64,000 nt of DNA from assembly GCA_963786225.1 (NCBI GenBank), contig CAWAYQ010000006.1:124001-188000 (forward strand). Direction: 5' to 3'. Source of the DNA: Flaviflagellibacter sp963786225. GTDB taxonomy: Bacteria; Pseudomonadota; Alphaproteobacteria; Rhizobiales; Methylopilaceae. Shown here piece after piece: positions 1 to 8,371 of the stretch. A program made the position numbers and the translations under genes. Position 1 is the first letter of the stretch. Each line of letters begins with the position of its first letter. The notes under the pieces were generated by a model. It saw nothing but the letters and a program-made list of their open reading frames with translations. It ran no database searches and was not told where the DNA came from.

Positions 1-58
1 CGACGCGCGCGCGGATGGTTTCGGCAAGCGCCTTGCCGTCGATGATCGTCGCGCTCAT
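1..58 (-). CDS. folD: FolD, methylenetetrahydrofolate dehydrogenase/cyclohydrolase (N-terminal fragment)
   Basis: Only the first 19 codons lie in the window. They read MSATIIDGKALAETIRARV, the usual start of bifunctional FolD, which interconverts methylene-, methenyl- and 10-formyl-tetrahydrofolate in the cytosol. The start codon overlaps the stop of the upstream DUF167 gene in an ATGA junction, so YggT, DUF167 and FolD are probably translationally coupled in one operon. The YggT-DUF167-FolD order is familiar in alphaproteobacteria and supports the call despite the short fragment. Confidence 0.75.
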   Translation of the reverse strand, partial: MSATIIDGKALAETIRARV

Positions 59-378
59 GCGCTCTCTTCCTTCAAAGCGGCTGTCAGGTTCGCGGCGAGA
101 GCCGCGCCGTCGCCACGTATGTCCACTGTCTTCAGACGGGCGGTGTGGCCCGCGGCGAGAACGGCGTCGGATTTCGCGACGCCGAGAGTCTTCGTGAGGA
201 GGGCAAGCAGCGCGGCATTGGCCGCGCCGTCCTCGGGCGCGGCGCGGACGCGCGCCTTGACCACCGCGCGTCCGTCGGAAAGCGCCGTCATGCCGTCGAG
301 CGCATCGCGCCCGCCCTTCGGCGTCAGGCGCACCGAAACGCGCAAGCCGTCAGGCGTCACCGTGAAAGCCCGGCTCAC
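55..378 (-). CDS. DUF167 (YggU-like) family protein
   Basis: A 107-residue protein starting at a GTG that overlaps the stop of the upstream YggT gene (GTGA). It shows the DUF167 pattern: an N-terminal beta strand with VRLTPKGGRDALDG, then the conserved core KARVRAAPEDGAANAALLAL and a basic C-terminal half. DUF167 proteins are small soluble alpha/beta proteins of unknown biochemical role. They are often encoded beside yggT, as here. The ATGA junction with folD continues the operon. The frame extends further upstream, but that part runs through the YggT gene in another frame, so the GTG is preferred. Confidence 0.85.
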   Translation of the reverse strand: MSRAFTVTPDGLRVSVRLTPKGGRDALDGMTALSDGRAVVKARVRAAPEDGAANAALLALLTKTLGVAKSDAVLAAGHTARLKTVDIRGDGAALAANLTAALKEESA

Positions 379-662
379 ATGACGCCGGCATAGATCTCGA
401 CGACGAGGCGGCGCAGGAAGCCGAGCAGAAGCAGGAGAATGACCGGCGAAATATCGATGCCGCCCAGGCTGGGCAGCAAGCGGCGGATCGGCGCGAGTGC
501 CGGCTCGGTGAGGCGGATGAGCGTGTCCCAGATGCGACCGACGACCGGATTGCGCGGATTTGCGACGTTGAAGGCGATCAGCCAGCTCAGAACGGCGGTG
601 ATGATCACGATCCAGAAATAGAGATCGATGATCGTGACGATGAGCCAGACAATGGCATTCAT
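375..662 (-). CDS. YggT family integral membrane protein
   Basis: A 95-residue membrane protein with one hydrophobic stretch near residues 2-25 (IVWLIVTIIDLYFWIVIITA) and a second near 70-90 (ISPVILLLLLGFLRRLVVEI). Between them is the family motif NPRNPVVGRIWDTLIRLTEP followed by LAPIRRLLPSLGGIDISP. YggT proteins are inner-membrane proteins linked in other bacteria to osmotic shock tolerance and ion homeostasis, but the molecular role is not settled. It is the first gene of a coupled yggT-DUF167-folD operon. The start codon has the divergent tRNA-Ala about 150 bp upstream. Confidence 0.88.
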   Translation of the reverse strand: MNAIVWLIVTIIDLYFWIVIITAVLSWLIAFNVANPRNPVVGRIWDTLIRLTEPALAPIRRLLPSLGGIDISPVILLLLLGFLRRLVVEIYAGVM

Positions 663-767
663 GAAAAAAGCCTCTCGGCGGCGATCTTAAGCGGCGGGAC
701 GTGCGGGGATTTGTACGCGGCGCCCGTGCCGCCTTCAAGCCCGGCCGGTATACGGCAAGCGCTTTGC

Positions 768-796
768 TTGACACCCTTCGGAGCCGCGCCGTAAAA
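768..796 (+). promoter_or_regulatory. Predicted sigma-70 promoter of tRNA-Ala
   Basis: A perfect -35 hexamer TTGACA (768-773) is followed after 17 bp by GTAAAA (791-796). That places the start about 6 bp before the first base of the tRNA-Ala gene at 809. Spacing and position are right for a housekeeping promoter; only the -10 element is weak. Confidence 0.6.
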
Positions 797-808
797 GGCC
801 CCTCCTTT

Positions 809-884
<76 letters not shown>

Positions 885-1180
885 AAGGCGTCTATCGCGG
901 AAATCTCAAGCCAAAACAGGCTACGCGGATAGTGCACGTCCCCCAGCGCGTACCTGGGTCTCAAAGAAAAACAACACCCAAGCCGCCCTCAGCGAGTTGA
1001 GGATCTGGTCGATGGCTGACTCCGACGCGAGAGAGGTCGCGTACGCAGTGGCGTCTGCCGCTACGCCACTACGCGAGCTGACCATCCGCCTCCTCCCTCG
1101 GAAGGGGTATATCGAGCCAGCTACCCGCATAGCGGGTATCCTGATACATTGCGCGCCAGATAGCACGGGGGACTGTCGGC
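885..1180. other. Non-coding stretch between tRNA-Ala and the deaminase gene
   Basis: About 300 bp with no convincing gene, terminator hairpin or repeat of the tRNA 3' end. Just before the deaminase gene there is a short inverted pair (ACCCGCATAGCGGGT, 1122-1136) that could be an operator or a stem. Nothing else was recognised. Confidence 0.4.
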
Positions 1181-1834
1181 ATGCATTCTTCACAAGAAGA
1201 CATGGACAGTGCGATGATGGGGCGGTGCATCGAGCTGTCGCGCATCGCGGTGAGCAAGGGCGAATATCCCTTCGCCACCGTCGTCGCCCTCGAAGGGCAA
1301 ATCGTGGCGGAGGCAATTAACGGGACCATTCGAGAAGACGACGTCACACGTCATGCGGAGGTCATTGCCCTCTCGGAGGCGCAGAAGACCATCGGTCGGC
1401 ACCGACTTGGCCGCAGCACGCTTTATACCAATATCGAGCCCTGTGCGATGTGTTCCTACTGCATTCGCGAGGCTCGGGTCGGCCGTGTGGCTTATTCCAT
1501 CGCCTCTCCCGTCATGGGCGGCCTGTCGAAATGGAACATTTTGCGCGACGCTGGAATATCGGGCATGCCTCAGATTTTTGGACCCGTGCCAATGGTCGTG
1601 AGCGGCATCCTGTTCCCTGAGGCCCAACAAGTCTGGCGTGACTGGAACCCGTTGGCCTGGCAGATGATCAAGTTGCGTGGCCTACTGACCAAGCCGTGCG
1701 CGGACGACGGCCAAATTCAAGTCCGGCCCGCGCATGCGCCGTCATTGTGGCATTCTGTGCAAATGCTGTTCGCGCGAACCAGTCAACCTGGAATCCAACG
1801 CAAAACCGGACGGAAGCCCATAGACATTTTATGA
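1181..1834 (+). CDS. Nucleoside/cytidine deaminase-like zinc enzyme
   Basis: A 217-residue protein of the cytidine-deaminase-like fold. The zinc site is plain: HAE in TRHAEVIAL (around residue 58) and PCAMC in NIEPCAMCSYCIREARV (around 88-92). These supply the histidine, the catalytic glutamate and the two cysteines. This arrangement is shared by tRNA adenosine deaminase (TadA), guanine deaminase and related nucleoside deaminases. The segment around RDAGISGMPQIFGPVP and a C-terminal extension of about 60 residues differ from TadA, so a free-base or nucleoside substrate seems more likely than tRNA. It stands alone downstream of tRNA-Ala with no operon partner. The start at ATG 1181 is chosen because the frame begins there and GGGGGA lies upstream. 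Confidence 0.75.
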   Translation: MHSSQEDMDSAMMGRCIELSRIAVSKGEYPFATVVALEGQIVAEAINGTIREDDVTRHAEVIALSEAQKTIGRHRLGRSTLYTNIEPCAMCSYCIREARVGRVAYSIASPVMGGLSKWNILRDAGISGMPQIFGPVPMVVSGILFPEAQQVWRDWNPLAWQMIKLRGLLTKPCADDGQIQVRPAHAPSLWHSVQMLFARTSQPGIQRKTGRKPIDIL

Positions 1835-1997
1835 GACCCCTAAGGTTCCGATACGGCGACACCGTCGCCGGGGGCGCCTTACGCCAGCTTCACAGCCTGA
1901 CGGGGGGCAGGATAATCCGGGCGGTCGAATTCAAGAATAAATCAACGACCACATAGACAATAAGGCCGCCGACAAAGCCGAGAACGTCTTCCGTGCC

Positions 1998-2963
1998 TTA
2001 CTCCGCCGCGTCCCTGGCGCAGTTCGGCCGCGGGCTGCCCCGCAGGACGCCGCCCGGACGCTCCAACTCGACATCTCCGGTCTCGGTCGAAACCACGACG
2101 CGATTGCGGCCACCGGTTTTCGCTTCATAGAGCGCGAGATCGGCGCGTTTCAGCATGGTGTCGACGGTGTCGCCGGCGCGGAAGCTCGCGACGCCGAAAC
2201 TGCAGGTCAGGCTGACATCGCCCTTCGGGCTCGGGAAGCTGAGCGCCGCAATGACGCTGCGCAGGCCCTCGGAGATCTCCTTCGCCTCGTCGGGCGCGCA
2301 CTGGTCGAGGACGAGGGCGAATTCCTCGCCGCCGAGACGGCCGAACACGGCATCGTCGACATGGGCGATTTCCTCGGCGACCCGTTTCAGGACGGCGTCG
2401 CCGATATCGTGGCCGTGGACATCGTTGATCAGCTTGAAATGGTCGATGTCGAGCATGATCGCCGAAACGGCCGAGCCGATCTCGGTCGCGACGCGGCAGA
2501 TTTCTTCGGACGTATGGAAGAAGGCGCGCCGATTGAAGGCGCCCGTCAGCGGATCGGTCGAGGCGAGCTGGATCAGGTCGCGCTGCATCGAAGTCAGCCG
2601 GGCAGCGGTACGCAGGCGCGCGTAAAGCTCATCGGCGGCGGGTGGCTTGCCGATGAAGTCGTCGGCGCCGGAATCGAGCGCCTCGACCAGCTGGCCACGC
2701 TCGTAGTTCGACGACATGACGATGATGTAGAGAGGCCGGCGATCTCCGGCGACGAGACGTGCTCGCCAGCACAGTTCGAGGCCTGACATGGTGTCGCCAA
2801 GTTCGACCGAGGTAAGAAGCGCGTCGATCTGCGGATCCTGCGCGAGGCAGTCGAGCGCCTCGATTTCATCGGTAAAGGAAAGCACGTCGTGCTCCGCGGC
2901 TTCGAGAAGCCGCGTCACGAACTTCAGCGCAGTCTGGCTGGGATCGACCAGCAGAATTCGCAT
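1998..2963 (-). CDS. Diguanylate cyclase with degenerate receiver domain (PleD-like)
   Basis: A 321-residue cytosolic protein with an N-terminal receiver-like domain (residues 1-120) and a C-terminal GGDEF domain (about 130-300). The cyclase signature is intact: DPLTGAFNRRAF, DIDHFKLINDVHGHDIGD and GRLGGEEFAL (GGEEF at 211-215), so it should make c-di-GMP from two GTP. The inhibitory RxxD site five residues before GGEEF is absent. The receiver keeps Asp7 and Lys106, but the phosphoacceptor position holds Ser52 (ALLTSVELGD), so classical phosphorylation is not possible. The last 20 residues are probably disordered. It faces the chemoreceptor gene across a 250-bp divergent region and sits near a GGDEF-EAL protein, suggesting local control of motility or attachment. 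Confidence 0.85.
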   Translation of the reverse strand: MRILLVDPSQTALKFVTRLLEAAEHDVLSFTDEIEALDCLAQDPQIDALLTSVELGDTMSGLELCWRARLVAGDRRPLYIIVMSSNYERGQLVEALDSGADDFIGKPPAADELYARLRTAARLTSMQRDLIQLASTDPLTGAFNRRAFFHTSEEICRVATEIGSAVSAIMLDIDHFKLINDVHGHDIGDAVLKRVAEEIAHVDDAVFGRLGGEEFALVLDQCAPDEAKEISEGLRSVIAALSFPSPKGDVSLTCSFGVASFRAGDTVDTMLKRADLALYEAKTGGRNRVVVSTETGDVELERPGGVLRGSPRPNCARDAAE

Positions 2964-3216
2964 GTTCTCATCCCTTCGCCCTGGACAGGTATCCCTCTCC
3001 CCTTAACTTATACTAAAGGCCATCGACGAAAGACTAAGATTAGGGCCACTTAAGCAAGCTGAAAGTGTTTGTCCGACGAAGTCGACGGATTGTCTGGCGC
3101 TCGGCGGGCCGATGCACAACTTCGAAACTAGTTCGACGCAATATTTCGGGCGGCATTAACCTTACGACGCGGGTCGAACGGCTCCCAGCATCCGCCTCGA
3201 GACGAAAGCCTGCCTG

Positions 3217-4884
3217 ATGACCATCAAGTTTCGGCTCATTTCAAGCGTCGGAGCACTTGTCGTTGCCCTGATCGCCATTGCCGCGAGCGGCTTCTTCGCC
3301 CTGAACCAGTCGTCCCGGACGATGAGTTCGATCGTGGAACACCGGGTCCTGCCGCTCGAACAGCTGAAGCGTGTGGCGGACATGTATGCGATCAATATCG
3401 TCGATACGGCACACAAGGTGCGAAGCGGCGCGTTCACCTGGGCCGAAGGTCAGAAATCGCTCGACGAAGCGGTCAAGGTCATCAACGAGCGTTGGGCGGA
3501 ATTCGTCGCCCTGGAGCATAACGCGGAAGAGGCATCGCTTATCGATGAGGTCATCGGCGCGATGAAGCCCGCCGATTCCAGGATCCTCGACCTGAAACGC
3601 ATCTTTGCGGACCAGGATCAGGCTGCGCTCGACCATTTCGCGGAAAAAATACTCTACCCCACGATCGATCCCATCGGAACTCCGATCAGCTCTTTGGTCG
3701 ATCTCCAGCTCCGGGTCGCCACGAGCGAATATGCCGAGGCTGAAGCGACCCGCATGATGTCGCTGGCGCTCATGGCGGTGATCGCGGCGCTTGCGGCGAT
3801 CATCTCGGTGTTTGCGGTTTACAGTGTCGTCGGGGGCGTCGTCAGGCCGTTGAACGCAATGGCCACGGCGATGCGCCGGCTGGCCGACGGCGATGTCGAT
3901 CTCGAAATTCCAAGCGCCGGACGCAAGGATGAGGTCGGCAGCATGGCTGCCGCGGTCCAGGTGTTCAGGGACGGTGCCGCAGAGCGCTTGCGGCTGGAGG
4001 CCGAGCACGAATCGCACCGCGATGCGCGGGAGCGCCGCGCGATCGCGGTCGAGAACCTGGTGGCGGGTTTTGACCGGGATATCGGACAGGTACTGGAAGC
4101 CGTGGCCGCGGCATCGAACGAGCTCGAGGCCACGGCGTCTTCGCTGTCCTCGGCGGCCAGGGACAGCGCCGACACCGCGATGTCGGTTGCGGCCGCCTCC
4201 GAGGAGGCCTCCACCAATGTGAATACGGTCGCCGTCGCCGCGGAACAGATGTCGGCGTCGATCGCCGGAGTCTCGGGGCATATTCAGGCCGCGATGGACG
4301 CGACCGCGGGCGCTCTCGGCGCATCCGGAGAAGCCGAGGCGTCGGCGATGTTCCTGGTATCGTCCGTCGAACGCATCGGTACGGTGGTCAAGCTGATCAA
4401 TGACATCGCGGATCAGACGAACCTTCTCGCGCTCAACGCAACCATCGAAGCCGCTCGTGCAGGCGAGGCCGGCAAGGGGTTTGCCGTCGTGGCGGCCGAG
4501 GTGAAGACGCTGGCCTCGCAGACATCGAAGGCGACCGGAGAGATCGCAACTCAGGTTTCGGAAATGCAGAACGCAACGACAGGCGTTGCCGCCGCGATCA
4601 ATTCGTTCGTCGCTTCGATGCGCCGCGTCAACGAGACATCGACGGCGATCTCGACCGCGATCGAGCAGCAAAGCACCGCGACGAACGGAATCGCGCGTAA
4701 TGTCAGCCGGGCTGCGGCGGGTACGCAGCAGGTCTCCGCAAGCATCGTGAATGTCAGCGAGGGTGCGAAGCAGGCGGGTGCGGGCGCCTCGCAGGTGCTT
4801 GCCGCGGCTGAGCAACTGGCACGGCAAGCGGAAATCATGAAAAGCCAGGTGGATGGCTTCTTCACCGCGATCCGGGCCGTGTAA
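3217..4884 (+). CDS. Methyl-accepting chemotaxis protein
   Basis: A 555-residue transmembrane chemoreceptor. Residues 7-29 form the first membrane helix. Residues 30-178 are a periplasmic helical bundle of the four-helix (4HB_MCP) kind. Residues 182-206 form the second helix, followed by HAMP (about 207-258) and a long signalling coiled coil. The hairpin tip DQTNLLALNATIEAARAGEA is the highly conserved CheA/CheW contact region. There is no C-terminal pentapeptide for CheR tethering. Che genes are not in the window, so it presumably feeds a chemosensory array encoded elsewhere. The ligand cannot be told from the sequence. It is transcribed divergently from the degenerate PleD-like gene. Confidence 0.92.
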   Translation: MTIKFRLISSVGALVVALIAIAASGFFALNQSSRTMSSIVEHRVLPLEQLKRVADMYAINIVDTAHKVRSGAFTWAEGQKSLDEAVKVINERWAEFVALEHNAEEASLIDEVIGAMKPADSRILDLKRIFADQDQAALDHFAEKILYPTIDPIGTPISSLVDLQLRVATSEYAEAEATRMMSLALMAVIAALAAIISVFAVYSVVGGVVRPLNAMATAMRRLADGDVDLEIPSAGRKDEVGSMAAAVQVFRDGAAERLRLEAEHESHRDARERRAIAVENLVAGFDRDIGQVLEAVAAASNELEATASSLSSAARDSADTAMSVAAASEEASTNVNTVAVAAEQMSASIAGVSGHIQAAMDATAGALGASGEAEASAMFLVSSVERIGTVVKLINDIADQTNLLALNATIEAARAGEAGKGFAVVAAEVKTLASQTSKATGEIATQVSEMQNATTGVAAAINSFVASMRRVNETSTAISTAIEQQSTATNGIARNVSRAAAGTQQVSASIVNVSEGAKQAGAGASQVLAAAEQLARQAEIMKSQVDGFFTAIRAV

Positions 4885-4957
4885 CGCCAGGACGTGAACG
4901 ACCGTCGCGAACGACGTGTTTGCGAATGGCGCGATGCCCTTCGCGCCCGGCGGGCGG

Positions 4958-6604
4958 TCAGAAGGGCTTGGCGGACCCGAAATGATCGCCCTGCAGGAAG
5001 TCGACGCCCATCTCCCGCAGGAGTTCGGCCGTCGCCGCGTCTTCGACCTTCTCCGCCACCGTCCGGAAACCGATTTCATGCGCGAGACCGACAATGGCGC
5101 GGACGAAGGCGCGGTCTTCCGTCGATGTCGCGATGTCGGAGACGAAGCAGCCGTCGATCTTGACGACGTCGACGCCAAGCGCGCGCAGCGTGCGGAACGA
5201 AGTCTGTCCGGCGCCGAAATCGTCTATCGCGACGCGAACGCCCGCGGCTCGCAGAGCCGCGACGAAATCGGCGGCCTCGGCAATTTCCCCAGGCGCCGCC
5301 GTCTCGGTGATCTCGACGAGAATGCGGGCGCCGACGCCGGGATTGTCCTTCAGCATCTCCGCCAGCCGGTCGCGCCATTCATTGTCGGTCGTCGTTTCGG
5401 CCGAGACGTTGATCGCGACGGACGGCGCGTCCTCCGCCTGCACCGCGCTGAGGACGAGATCGAGGACGCGGCGGTCGAGAAGATGGACGAGGCCGAGCTT
5501 TTCGGCGGCCTCGATATGGCCGCTGATCGGGCGCGCGATACCGTCCGCGCCGCGGATGCGGGCGAGGGCCTCGTACCATCTGATCTCTGACGTTTTTGCA
5601 TCGACGACCGGCTGGAACGCGAGTTCGAGCTGGTGGGCGTTGAGCGCGGTGATCAGCTCCTCGGCGAGCTGGATGTAACGGCGGCGGCTGTCCTCGCGCG
5701 CCTGGCTCGGCGCGAAAGCGAGGAAGGCGCCGCGTTTCTTGCGGCGAATTTCGGCAAGCGTCTCGGAAACGCGCGCGACCATCTCGACCTGGCTCGACGC
5801 ATGGCGCGGACCGACAATGCCGGCGCCCGTCACGCGCACCCCGACAGGCCCCGCGGGGGTCTCTATCGGCTCCTCGTGCACGACATCCATGAAGCGGCGG
5901 GCGGCAACACCCAGCTCGGCCAAACTGCAGTTCGCAAGAGCCAGCCCGAAAATCGTGGTCGAGAACCGGCCGAGCGCATCGCCGGCGCGCATTCGCGAGC
6001 GCAGTCTCTTGGCGACACCGGCGATGAGATCGTCCGGCGTCGTATCGCCATAGGCTTCGTTGACGGCGCCGATATTCTCGACCGCGATCAAAAGAAAGGC
6101 GCAGCTCGTCTGGTAACGCCGGGCGTCGGTCAGCATGCTTTCGAGCACGTCGAGAAGACGCAGGCGGTTGAGCGTGCCGGTGAGACTGTCGAAGCGGGTC
6201 TGGATCGCGAGGCGCTGATCGGATTCGTGGCGTCCCGTGACGACACGGATGATGCCGCGGGCGTGTGCCGGGCGCCCGTCCGAGCCGATGAACCAATGGC
6301 CGACATCTTCGAGCCAGACGAGACGGTGGCCGTCCCGTCCTGGCACACGCACGGCATATTCGAGCTCGTATGGGACACCCTTGCCCTCGTCGCGCGAGGT
6401 CGAGCCGAACACAGCGCTCGCGCGGGTCGTCATCGCTTCGGGATCGGTATGTCCGGCCCAGGCCGCACCGGTGTCCGCCGCGCCCATGGTCGACAACGAG
6501 GCCGGGAGACCGGGCGACCAGTCGAGACGGTCGGTTCCGATCGTCCAAAGATAGGCGGCAGCGTCGATGCCCTTCAGGGTTTCTGGGATGTCGAGATCGG
6601 GCAC
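4958..6604 (-). CDS. PAS/GGDEF/EAL protein, probable c-di-GMP phosphodiesterase with inactive GGDEF
   Basis: About 548 residues. An N-terminal PAS-like sensor segment (to about residue 130) is followed by a GGDEF domain whose catalytic motif has decayed to RFSTTIFGL, so cyclase activity is not expected. The EAL domain keeps its key residues: YEALARIR, NVSAE, EITETA, DDFGAG, KIDG, AEKVED and LQGDHFG. It should therefore hydrolyse c-di-GMP, with the dead GGDEF perhaps sensing GTP. The GTG start at 6604 has AGGA at a good distance. An in-frame ATG at 6688 has a poor binding site and precedes sequence that does not look coding. The downstream chemoreceptor gene is convergent, 73 bp away. Confidence 0.85.
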   Translation of the reverse strand: MPDLDIPETLKGIDAAAYLWTIGTDRLDWSPGLPASLSTMGAADTGAAWAGHTDPEAMTTRASAVFGSTSRDEGKGVPYELEYAVRVPGRDGHRLVWLEDVGHWFIGSDGRPAHARGIIRVVTGRHESDQRLAIQTRFDSLTGTLNRLRLLDVLESMLTDARRYQTSCAFLLIAVENIGAVNEAYGDTTPDDLIAGVAKRLRSRMRAGDALGRFSTTIFGLALANCSLAELGVAARRFMDVVHEEPIETPAGPVGVRVTGAGIVGPRHASSQVEMVARVSETLAEIRRKKRGAFLAFAPSQAREDSRRRYIQLAEELITALNAHQLELAFQPVVDAKTSEIRWYEALARIRGADGIARPISGHIEAAEKLGLVHLLDRRVLDLVLSAVQAEDAPSVAINVSAETTTDNEWRDRLAEMLKDNPGVGARILVEITETAAPGEIAEAADFVAALRAAGVRVAIDDFGAGQTSFRTLRALGVDVVKIDGCFVSDIATSTEDRAFVRAIVGLAHEIGFRTVAEKVEDAATAELLREMGVDFLQGDHFGSAKPF

Positions 6605-6794
6605 AGCGTTCCTGAGGGTGGGAAGTCCCGAAGATAGCGGACTTTGCGCGCAGCGAGGGTTTCGCGGCAAGCCCGAAACCGTTAACATTCGTTAACCATT
6701 CACACAGTCTTACCGTCGCCGGACAGCACCTGGCACCGTATCTGCGTGACAAAGGTCATCGGAAGAAGGGGCGTCCCGGAACGGGACGGGTTGC

Positions 6795-7070
6795 ATGACC
6801 GAGAATGCGTTTGCCAGGGAAATCGAGCAGCTCATCGACAGGGAGACCCAGATCGGGACTTCTCTGATGGCTGAACCCGGCTCGACTTTGACGCGCCGCT
6901 TCCGCCACAATGCCTCGATCGTGACGCAGCTCATGGCCGTGCGCATGGACGCACCGCAGACCCGCGCGCGTCGCCGTGCCGGTCCGGCAGAGGGCGTTGC
7001 CGCCTATGGCGCCACGGGAAATGCCATCACGCTCGGACGCCGCGCGACCGGCCCGAGCTGGGCGGCCTGA
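6795..7070 (+). CDS. Small hypothetical protein
   Basis: A 91-residue frame with ATG start and a weak purine-rich stretch upstream (GGAACGGGACGGGTTGC). The first 50 residues (MTENAFAREIEQLIDRETQI...) look like a folded, charged helix. The C-terminal part is rich in Arg, Ala and Gly and could be disordered. It is not recognised. It sits between the divergent GGDEF-EAL gene and a bidirectional terminator (7115-7142), which fits a real short transcript on this strand. The opposite-strand frame over the same DNA looks like a shadow. Confidence 0.5.
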   Translation: MTENAFAREIEQLIDRETQIGTSLMAEPGSTLTRRFRHNASIVTQLMAVRMDAPQTRARRRAGPAEGVAAYGATGNAITLGRRATGPSWAA

Positions 7071-7114
7071 TCTGGTCGGCCCGAGCGGCCGGCTCCGAAC
7101 AGCGTATTCCAACG

Positions 7115-7142
7115 AAAAAGGCCGGCGCGAAGCCGGCCTTTT
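7115..7142. terminator. Bidirectional rho-independent terminator
   Basis: The arms AAAAGGCCGGC and GCCGGCCTTTT enclose a five-base loop. The GC stem is flanked by A and T runs, so the hairpin has a U-tract when read from either side. It lies between the small gene ending at 7070 and rpmF ending at 7166, and can serve both. Confidence 0.85.
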
Positions 7143-7165
7143 CCGTTCTCAGCCCGGAGAAAAAA

Positions 7166-7351
7166 TCAGACTTCGGCCTTCGGCGTCAGAACCTGACGGC
7201 CGCGATACATGCCGGTCTTGAGGTCGAGGTGGTGGGGACGGCGCAGTTCGCCGGAATCCTTGTCCTCGATATAGGTCGGGGCCTTCAGCGCATCGGCGGA
7301 GCGGCGCATGCCGCGCTTGGACGGCGAGGTCTTTCGTTTCGGAACGGCCAT
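7166..7351 (-). CDS. rpmF: 50S ribosomal protein L32
   Basis: A 61-residue basic protein starting MAVPKRKTSPSKRGMRRSAD, the diagnostic L32 N-terminus, and ending GRQVLTPKAEV. L32 binds the large ribosomal subunit. This is the zinc-free alphaproteobacterial form without the cysteine pairs found in some L32 proteins. The ATG at 7351 is preceded by CCGGAG. The same frame continues far upstream, but that part lies across mtgA and is not coding. A bidirectional terminator follows the gene. Confidence 0.97.
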   Translation of the reverse strand: MAVPKRKTSPSKRGMRRSADALKAPTYIEDKDSGELRRPHHLDLKTGMYRGRQVLTPKAEV

Positions 7352-7470
7352 TTCAAATACTCCGGAAAACCAAACAACGCGGCGGTGGTCCGGCCGCGTC
7401 GTCCTCAAGATTGGGCGTGCTGATAACACCGCTTGACCGAGAAAACCAGTCTTTATAGCCGGGCCGCCCC

Positions 7471-8274
7471 TTAGAATCTTGAAAGACAGGTCGTGTCCGG
7501 GCCCTGCGCACTGCGGGCGGAAATGCGGGCGGCGCGCCGTATCTGGCCGGCGGTCGGACGGGCCGGATTGCGGATGACAGGATTCGGCAGGGCCGCAACC
7601 ATGATCGCCGCCTCGCGGGGCGTGAGGTTCCTGGCGCTCTTGCCGAAGGCTTTGCGCGCCCCCGCTTCCGCGCCGAATATGCCGTTCGGACCCCATTCCG
7701 CAATGTTCAGATAGACTTCCATGATCCGCGCCTTCGACCAGGTCAGCTCGATCCAGTGGGCGAGCACGAGCTCGATGGGCTTCCGCACATAGCCGAAGCC
7801 CGGCCACAGAAAGAGATTCTTGACGACCTGCATGGAGACCGTCGAGGCGCCGCGTTCCGGCCAGTCCTCGCTGGTCTCCTCGATGACGCTGCGGACGGCG
7901 CCCCAGTCGACGCCCCAATGCGAGCAGAAGGTGCCGTCCTCGGTCGCGATGACGGCGCGCGGCAGAGCGGGATTGATGTCGGCAAGCGGAACCCAGTCGC
8001 GCTCGACAGAGCGGAAGGTGGCCCAGCGCGCGAGCATCAGCGTCGAGACCGGCGGGACGAAGGCGTAGAGCGCGCTGAGAATGACGGGTGTCACGGCGAT
8101 AACGAGAAGAATGCGTCCTGCGCGCACGCGCCATGAGGCGCGCGGCGCTGCCCCGTCGTCGGCAGCGGGCGAGGTCTCCGGAAAGCGGCCGCGCGCATCC
8201 GGCGGAAGAACGGGGGGCGCTGCGCCTCGCGGCGGCGCGGCTTGGTCGCGGGCGACGCCCCAATTGAGACTCAT
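7471..8274 (-). CDS. mtgA: Monofunctional peptidoglycan glycosyltransferase (GT51)
   Basis: About 267 residues. A cytosolic, Pro-rich N-terminus is followed by a membrane anchor (ILLVIAVTPVILSALYAFV, about residues 55-73) and a GT51 domain. Conserved motifs are IATEDGTFCSHWGVDW (with the catalytic glutamate), GASTVSMQVVKNLFLW and EVYLNIAEWGPNGIFG. The enzyme polymerises lipid II into glycan strands on the periplasmic face and has no transpeptidase domain. ATG 8274 (MSLNWGVARD) is chosen because GGCGGAG lies just before it; an upstream in-frame start lacks this. It is transcribed towards rpmF, with about 120 bp between them. Confidence 0.92.
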   Translation of the reverse strand: MSLNWGVARDQAAPPRGAAPPVLPPDARGRFPETSPAADDGAAPRASWRVRAGRILLVIAVTPVILSALYAFVPPVSTLMLARWATFRSVERDWVPLADINPALPRAVIATEDGTFCSHWGVDWGAVRSVIEETSEDWPERGASTVSMQVVKNLFLWPGFGYVRKPIELVLAHWIELTWSKARIMEVYLNIAEWGPNGIFGAEAGARKAFGKSARNLTPREAAIMVAALPNPVIRNPARPTAGQIRRAARISARSAQGPDTTCLSRF

Positions 8275-8371
8275 GGCTCTCCGCCTTGGATGAAGTCGCA
8301 GCACCATAACGGCGGCGCCGCGCCTGTCGAAGGGATAAACGGCGCACCCGGCCAAGACGTGCCGGCCTCGT

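Noticed and set aside
3241..5178. 645-residue minus-strand frame over the chemoreceptor
   Set aside because: Low-complexity Arg/Asp/His composition, antisense to a clear MCP gene.
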